Source: DAOUEH01 sp034430515 | GTDB taxonomy: Bacteria > Chloroflexota > Dehalococcoidia > Dehalococcoidales > RBG-16-60-22 | Direction: 5' to 3' | Assembly (NCBI GenBank): GCA_034430515.1 | Contig: DAOUEP010000096.1 | Coordinates: forward strand, 1-18,403 | Length of the DNA: 18,403 bases | In this document: positions 14,020 through 18,403 of the stretch, piece by piece | Numbering within the stretch: position 1 is the stretch's first letter | How the letters are laid out: every line of letters starts with the position of its first letter | Program-made: the position numbers and the translations under genes | The notes under the pieces: model-generated | The model's input: the letters and a program-made list of their open reading frames with translations, nothing else | What the model was told of the DNA's origin: nothing | Database searches by the model: none

Positions 14020-15314
14020 AAGAGCGACCTGCCTATCTTGATGCCGTCGGCGGCGATGCCCTTCAGCCCGACCTCTTTGAGCGCCTCCCGCCGGATGAGG
14101 TTGAGGAGTTTCGTCCGGGGTCGCCCGTCGACGCGGTAGAGCTTTTCCATGATATTGGCCAGCAGGCGCGGGTATTTCTCAAAGATATTCTCCCGGTGCA
14201 TCATGCCGGCGGCGTGCTTGAAGGTCTTCATGTCCTTGATGACGAAGCTCTTGGCCAGCTTCTTTCTGTATCGTGAAAGAAAGCGGGCGCCGTAGTCCCC
14301 CGCCTCCAGCGCCTCGATGGCCGTTTCGGCGGCCAGCACCCCGGAGGTCATCGCCAGGTTGATTCCCTCCAGGTTGATGCCGTTGGTGTAGCACAGCCCG
14401 GCGGCGTCCCCGGCCAGCATCAGGCCGCCGCCGTAGAGGCGGGGTATAGCTTTATAACCCCCCTCCGGGATGAGGTGGGCGGAGTACTCCAGCGGCGTCG
14501 CCCCCTTGACGAGGTGGCGCACCGCCGGGTGGTCTAAAAACCCGTCGAGGACTTCGTAGGGCGGGCGCCCCGAGGCCGCCAGCGCATCCAGGTGCACCAC
14601 CAGCCCTACCGAGACGGTCTCGCGGTTGGTATAGATAAAGGCGCCGCCGCGCATCCCGCCGGTGGCCCCCACCAGGGAGATGTCCGCCCCCTGGTCGCGC
14701 GCCAGGCCGAAGCGCTCGTTGATGGTCGCCTCGGGCAGGCCTAAAAGCAGCTTGATGCCCAGCCCGGTAGCGGCGGGCTTGAGGCCGTCCCGCAGCCCCG
14801 CCTGCCGCCCCAGCCTAGACAGCACGCCGTCGGCGGCGATGACGATGTTAGCGTGTAATTCTCCCTCCCGCCCCTTGACGGTGACGCCGCTTACCTGCCC
14901 GTCCTTGATAATCAGTTTCTCGGCGGTGCAGTTATTGAGCAGGAGCGCCCCGGCCCGCTCGGCCTCGGCGGCCAGCCAGCCGTCGAAGGCGGGGCGGAAG
15001 CAGGTGAAGCCGTTGAAGGGGGGCTTGTCGAAAGCCCCGCTGGCGAAAGTAAGCGAGACCGCCGAATCCTCGGTGAGGAAGGCCAGCGTCTTCTTATAGA
15101 CGTGCCGCTCCAAAGGGGCGCGCTCCGTAAAGTCGGGGATAAGCTCGCTGAGGACGGGGGTATAGTGCACCAGCCCGCCGAACATGTTCTTCTCGCCGGG
15201 GCGGCGTCCCCGCTCCAGCAGGCAGACGTTTTTGCCCGCCCGCGCCAGCTTGAGGGCCGCCAGGCTGCCCGCCGGCCCCGCCCCCACCACGATGACGTCA
15301 AACGATTTCGCCAT
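14016..15314 (-). CDS. FixC-like ETF:quinone oxidoreductase (FAD flavoprotein)
   Basis: A 432-aa FixC/ETF-QO-like flavoprotein, close in length to E. coli FixC (428 aa). The FAD-binding Rossmann motif VVGAGPAG is at 9-16, and the second FAD motif GDAAGLCYTNGINLEG is at 302-317. It should take electrons from the ETF and, with the FixX ferredoxin, reduce membrane quinone. The start at 15314 (MAKSFDVIVVGAG) is chosen because the FAD motif then begins at residue 9, as in the family, and GAGG lies just upstream. A longer open frame up to 15533 is low-complexity and overlaps ETF alpha. The gene overlaps the end of the ETF alpha gene by 17 nt and the ferredoxin start by 4 nt. Confidence 0.92.
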   Translation of the reverse strand: MAKSFDVIVVGAGPAGSLAALKLARAGKNVCLLERGRRPGEKNMFGGLVHYTPVLSELIPDFTERAPLERHVYKKTLAFLTEDSAVSLTFASGAFDKPPFNGFTCFRPAFDGWLAAEAERAGALLLNNCTAEKLIIKDGQVSGVTVKGREGELHANIVIAADGVLSRLGRQAGLRDGLKPAATGLGIKLLLGLPEATINERFGLARDQGADISLVGATGGMRGGAFIYTNRETVSVGLVVHLDALAASGRPPYEVLDGFLDHPAVRHLVKGATPLEYSAHLIPEGGYKAIPRLYGGGLMLAGDAAGLCYTNGINLEGINLAMTSGVLAAETAIEALEAGDYGARFLSRYRKKLAKSFVIKDMKTFKHAAGMMHRENIFEKYPRLLANIMEKLYRVDGRPRTKLLNLIRREALKEVGLKGIAADGIKIGRSLL

Positions 15315-16308
15315 TTTCCCTCGCCGTCTTGATTCTCTCGATAAGTTTCGGCAGGATGTCCTTGAGGTCGGCGGCGGCTCCGGCGTCGGCCCCGGCGAAG
15401 ATGGGCGCCCGGGGGTCGCGGTTGACGGCCACGATTTGCCCCGACGCCTGAATCCCGCCGGTGTGGTGGCTGGCCCCGGAGATGCCCAGCGCCAGGTAGA
15501 AGGCCGGGCTGACCACCTTGCCCGTCTGGCCAATCAGGCGCTCGCGGGGGAGCTTACCGGCGTCAATGACGGGGCGGGTGGTGCCGATGGCCCCTTCCAG
15601 CAATTCGGCCAGCTCCTCGACCAGGGGCAACAGCTCGTCGGTGGCCGCCCCCATCCCCGCCGCCACGATGGTATCGGCCTCGGCGACGTCCACCGAGCGG
15701 TGGTCGGCGGGGAGGTATTCCAGGTGTTTAATGCGGATGTCCCCGGCTTTCACTTTGGGTTTGATGATTTCGGCGCTGACCCGCTTTTTACGGGGGATGG
15801 GGGCGGCGTCGAGCCAGTCCGGGGGCATGGTTACCAGCTTCGTGCCGTCCGTCTCAAAGCAGACCTCCTCCTCCAGCTGGCCGCCGCAGACGTAGCGGTA
15901 GCACCGGGGGCTATCGGGCTGGGTAAAATCAATTCTGGTACCGCCGGTAACGCAGCCCGCTTCAAGCCGCGCCGCGAGGTGAGGGGCCAGCTCGCGCCCC
16001 AGGGGCGTGTCCCCCAGCAGCAAGAGCCAGGGCTTGTCCGCCTGTATTCGGGGCAAGATGGCGGCGGCGTAGGCCTCCGCCGCGGGGTATCTCAGTAGCG
16101 GGTCTTCAAAGACAAGGGCGCGGTTAATGCCGTAGCGGCCCAGGGTATCCTCATAGTCTTGAGGTTTATCGCCCAGGATAAGGGCGGTCACGTTGCCGCC
16201 GCTGGCCGCGGCGATGTGGCGCGCCTCGGTGAGCAGGCCGGGGGCGGTCTTACCGGCCTCCCCGCCGCTAATCTCCGGCAGCACCCAGATTTCCCTGGTC
16301 TTGGTCAT
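15298..16308 (-). CDS. Electron transfer flavoprotein alpha subunit (FixB/EtfA-like)
   Basis: A 336-aa ETF alpha homologue. The C-terminal FAD-binding domain is well preserved: IGQTGKVVSPAFYLALGISG (259-278), then HHTGGIQAS, VAVNRDPRAPIF (294-304) and the final ADLKDILPKL. The N-terminal domain (about 1-200) has the alpha/beta fold that contacts ETF beta. Electrons would enter from a dehydrogenase, most simply the flavoprotein encoded 8 nt upstream, and leave through FixCX. Here the alpha gene comes before fixC and fixX, with the beta gene after them, unlike the classic fixABCX order. Confidence 0.92.
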   Translation of the reverse strand: MTKTREIWVLPEISGGEAGKTAPGLLTEARHIAAASGGNVTALILGDKPQDYEDTLGRYGINRALVFEDPLLRYPAAEAYAAAILPRIQADKPWLLLLGDTPLGRELAPHLAARLEAGCVTGGTRIDFTQPDSPRCYRYVCGGQLEEEVCFETDGTKLVTMPPDWLDAAPIPRKKRVSAEIIKPKVKAGDIRIKHLEYLPADHRSVDVAEADTIVAAGMGAATDELLPLVEELAELLEGAIGTTRPVIDAGKLPRERLIGQTGKVVSPAFYLALGISGASHHTGGIQASGQIVAVNRDPRAPIFAGADAGAAADLKDILPKLIERIKTARENGEIV

Positions 16309-16316
16309 GGTAGCTG

Positions 16317-18272
16317 CTAAATCTCCCGTCCCACCCGGTCGCCCTCCAGGATGGCCATGTCCACCCGGCGCGGGGCCACACAGTCGCCGATGCGGTAAAG
16401 CTCTTTCACCCGGCCCTTAAGCTCTTTATAGAGGGCGTCCTCGGCGCGGTTGCCCAGGGCGTAGACGACGCTGTCGTGCCCGCGGAAGGTGCGCCACTCG
16501 TTAGAGTAAAAGTTGAGGCCGCTGACGTCCAGCCCTTTTATCTCGACGACGGCGAAGTCCGGCGTGAAGGTAACGCCCTTTTGCGCCAGCCGCTGGTGGG
16601 TGAGGTACGAGTCCTGCGAGGGCCCCAGCTCCGAGCCTATCGTCGGCGACGAGGTAACGATGTGCACCTTCCTCCCCCGCTCGGCCAGCAGCTCGGCGGT
16701 GGCGGTGCCCTGGTGGTGGCCGTCGTTGTCAATAAAGAGCACGTTTTTGCCCACCTCCGGCTCGCGCAAGAGGGCCTCCCAAATGTTGAAGATGTTGGGG
16801 CCGTCGGCGCCGGGGAGGGGACACTCCTTGGGGATGGCGCCGGTGGCGATAATCACCGCGTCCGGGTTTTGCTCTAAAACGAAGGCCGCCGTGGCCGCCT
16901 GGTTGAGGACGACGAGGACGGGCAGGCGCTTGAGCTGGTTCTCGCCGTTGCGGACGATGGCCGCCATCTCCTCGCGGCCCGCCCCCAGCGCGGCGATATT
17001 AAGCTGCCCGCCGAGTCTGTCCGCTTTCTCGCAGAGGGTGACGTTGTGGCCGCGCCGCGCCGCCGTCTCGGCGGCGCGCATCCCCGCCGGCCCCCCGCCG
17101 ATGATGAGCGCCCGCTTCTTAAAAGCCGCCGGCTTGAGCGAGCCGATGCCCCTGTCTTTCTCGTCACCGATACTGGGGTTCTGGATGCAGCCGATAGGCC
17201 TATTCAGGCCCACCCGCCCGTAGCAGCCCTGGTTATCGGCCACGCAGTAGCGGATTTCATCCAGCTTGCCCAGCCTGGCCTTGTTGGCCATCTCCGGGTC
17301 GCATATCTGGGCGCGCACCATGCCAATCATATCGGCCTGCCCGTCGGCCAGGACGCGCTCGGCCATGACGGGGTCGTTGATGCGCCCGGTGCAGAAGACG
17401 GGCAAGCCCACGACGCCCTTGATGCCCGCCGCCAGGGGGATGGTGTAGCCCAGCGGCGAGTGCATCGAGGCGCCCACCAGATAAAGATTATAAAAGGTGG
17501 CCAGGCTCAGGTCGATAAAGTCCAGCTGCCCGTCGGCCTCCAGAGCACGGGCGATTTCTTTGCTGTCGTCAAGCGTTAAGCCCCCCTGCACCATCTCGTC
17601 GGCGCAGAGGCGGATGCCCAGCGTGTAGTCCGCCCCCAGGGTCTTCCGCACCGCGGCGATAACCCCCCGCGGGAAGCGCAGGCGGTTTTCCAGGCTGCCG
17701 CCGTAGTCGTCGGTGCGCAGATTGGTCAGGGGCGAGAGGAACTGGCGCAGGAGCGAGCTATGCCCCATCTGTAGCTCGATGCCGTCGAAGCCGCCCTCCC
17801 GCACGTTGGCGGAGGCGCGGCTAAAAGATTCCGTAATCTCGGCGATGTCCTCCGGCTCCATCTCCTTGGGCACCTCGCGGAACATGAAGTCGGGGACGGG
17901 GGAGGGGGCCAGCAGGGGGAGGCGCGAGTAGGAGCCGTCGCCCTGGGCGCCGTTGTGGTTGAGCTGGGCGAAAATCTTGGTCTCGTACTCGTGGACGGCG
18001 CGGGTTATTTTCCGGTAGCCGGGTATTACCTCCGGCTTCCAGGCGTCGATGAGCTTCTCGTAGGAGTGGTCGGTGGGGTGGACGGACTGCTCCTCGGTGA
18101 TAATCAGGCCGGCCCCGCCCCTGGCCCGCTCCGCCAGGTAATAGACGTGCCGCTCCGAGGGGAGGTTACGCTCGGCGAAGTTGGTGAGGTGGGCGGAAAA
18201 GGAGATGCGGTTGGGCACGGTGACCCGGCCTATCCGGAGTGGTGAGAAGAGGTATTTAAATTGCCCGTACAT
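16317..18272 (-). CDS. FadH/old yellow enzyme-type iron-sulfur flavoprotein (mycofactocin-system type)
   Basis: A 651-aa three-part flavoprotein. Residues 1 to about 335 form the FMN-binding OYE barrel, with FSPLRIG, IITEEQSV and the FLSPLTNLRTDDYGGSLENR block at 178-197. The iron-sulfur loop has Cys343, Cys350 and Cys362, but the expected second Cys is Asp346. The C-terminal FAD domain has ALIIGGGPAGMRAA (388-401). A second nucleotide domain around 509-540 reads FIDNDGHHQGTATAELLA, without GxGxxG. In FadH this unit uses NADPH; in trimethylamine dehydrogenase, which also lacks the motif, electrons go to ETF. With ETF genes next door, ETF is the likely acceptor. Mycofactocin operons often carry FadH/OYE-like proteins. 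The ATG at 18272 has AAGGGG six nt upstream; an upstream frame to 18356 is not family-like. Substrate unknown. Confidence 0.88.
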   Translation of the reverse strand: MYGQFKYLFSPLRIGRVTVPNRISFSAHLTNFAERNLPSERHVYYLAERARGGAGLIITEEQSVHPTDHSYEKLIDAWKPEVIPGYRKITRAVHEYETKIFAQLNHNGAQGDGSYSRLPLLAPSPVPDFMFREVPKEMEPEDIAEITESFSRASANVREGGFDGIELQMGHSSLLRQFLSPLTNLRTDDYGGSLENRLRFPRGVIAAVRKTLGADYTLGIRLCADEMVQGGLTLDDSKEIARALEADGQLDFIDLSLATFYNLYLVGASMHSPLGYTIPLAAGIKGVVGLPVFCTGRINDPVMAERVLADGQADMIGMVRAQICDPEMANKARLGKLDEIRYCVADNQGCYGRVGLNRPIGCIQNPSIGDEKDRGIGSLKPAAFKKRALIIGGGPAGMRAAETAARRGHNVTLCEKADRLGGQLNIAALGAGREEMAAIVRNGENQLKRLPVLVVLNQAATAAFVLEQNPDAVIIATGAIPKECPLPGADGPNIFNIWEALLREPEVGKNVLFIDNDGHHQGTATAELLAERGRKVHIVTSSPTIGSELGPSQDSYLTHQRLAQKGVTFTPDFAVVEIKGLDVSGLNFYSNEWRTFRGHDSVVYALGNRAEDALYKELKGRVKELYRIGDCVAPRRVDMAILEGDRVGREI

Positions 18273-18295
18273 CTGGCGCCCCTTGTTAAAGGATA

Positions 18296-18403
18296 TTACC
18301 CGGCGCGGTGCGGCGACCCGGCGGACGAAGCGTCCCGGCTCCAGCTGAGCCGGCACTCCGGGTCGGCGCTGTCGAGGTCGTGGCTCACGAAATAGGCCAC
18401 GGC
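18296..18403 (-). CDS. C-terminal end of an unidentified protein, first gene of the operon in this window
   Basis: On the minus strand a frame open to the window edge encodes 35 residues (AVAYFVSHDLDSADPECR...) and ends in TAA at 18296-18298, 23 nt before the FadH-like start. I do not recognise the family. Its position suggests the same operon, so it may be another electron-transfer or mycofactocin-related gene. The competing frame is simply an upstream extension of the FadH-like gene. Confidence 0.45.
   Translation of the reverse strand, partial: AVAYFVSHDLDSADPECRLSWSRDASSAGSPHRAG

Noticed and set aside
14016..15314. The FixC-like gene as a geranylgeranyl reductase-type enzyme
   Set aside because: The families share a fold, but the adjacent FixX ferredoxin, the ETF genes and the GDAAGLCYTNGINLEG motif favour FixC.
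15315..15533. A 73-residue N-terminal extension of the FixC-like protein
   Set aside because: It is Arg/Pro/Ser-rich, overlaps the ETF alpha gene in another frame, and would put the FAD motif far from the N-terminus.
18273..18356. A 28-residue N-terminal extension of the FadH-like protein
   Set aside because: The ATG at 18272 has AAGGGG at good spacing and gives the family-typical start; the extension overlaps the upstream partial gene.

Overview
This window comes from a GC-rich bacterial chromosome with tightly packed genes. The gene content points to an anaerobe: an oxygen-sensitive type Fe-alcohol dehydrogenase, an ETF/FixCX electron-transfer set, a LarA-type nickel racemase homologue, a likely selenoprotein and a radical SAM enzyme. 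The mixture would fit Chloroflexota (Dehalococcoidia-like) or a clostridial/Peptococcaceae-like lineage, but no rRNA or other phylogenetic marker is present, so this is only a guess. UGA serves as an ordinary stop for several genes here, so the standard bacterial code applies.

Left part, plus strand (1-5091): the end of a probable zinc-type alcohol dehydrogenase, then an iron-type alcohol dehydrogenase with its own good promoter. Next is an ABC-2 exporter made of one ATPase and two permeases. It is followed at once by a gene of the C-GCAxxG-C-C redox family whose first conserved Cys position is an in-frame UGA, with a bacterial SECIS-like hairpin 17 nt downstream. This is read as a selenoprotein of about 158 aa; an ordinary gene caller would truncate it to the part after the UGA.

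Middle, minus strand (5101-8772): a two-gene signalling operon of a soluble five-PAS histidine kinase and a REC-HD-GYP response regulator whose GYP motif is degenerate. A roughly 250-bp AT-rich to GC-rich divergent region (8773-9028) holds a repeated TGTAAACA octamer and a strong GC hairpin. It separates the kinase from a plus-strand LarA-like racemase gene (9029-10261).

Right part, minus strand (10258-18403): a seven-gene, tightly spaced or overlapping operon that continues beyond the window. In order of transcription it encodes the C-terminus of an unknown protein, a FadH/old-yellow-enzyme flavoprotein, ETF alpha, a FixC-like ETF:quinone oxidoreductase, a FixX-like ferredoxin, ETF beta, an MftF-type (mycofactocin) glycosyltransferase and a radical SAM protein. 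The best reading is an electron-transfer branch tied to a mycofactocin-type redox cofactor: substrate or cofactor to the OYE flavoprotein, then ETF, then FixCX, then quinone. No precursor peptide (mftA), mftB or clear mftC is inside the window.

The LarA gene and the radical SAM gene converge and share a CTAG at their stops. No tRNA, rRNA, CRISPR array, insertion sequence or phage gene was seen.
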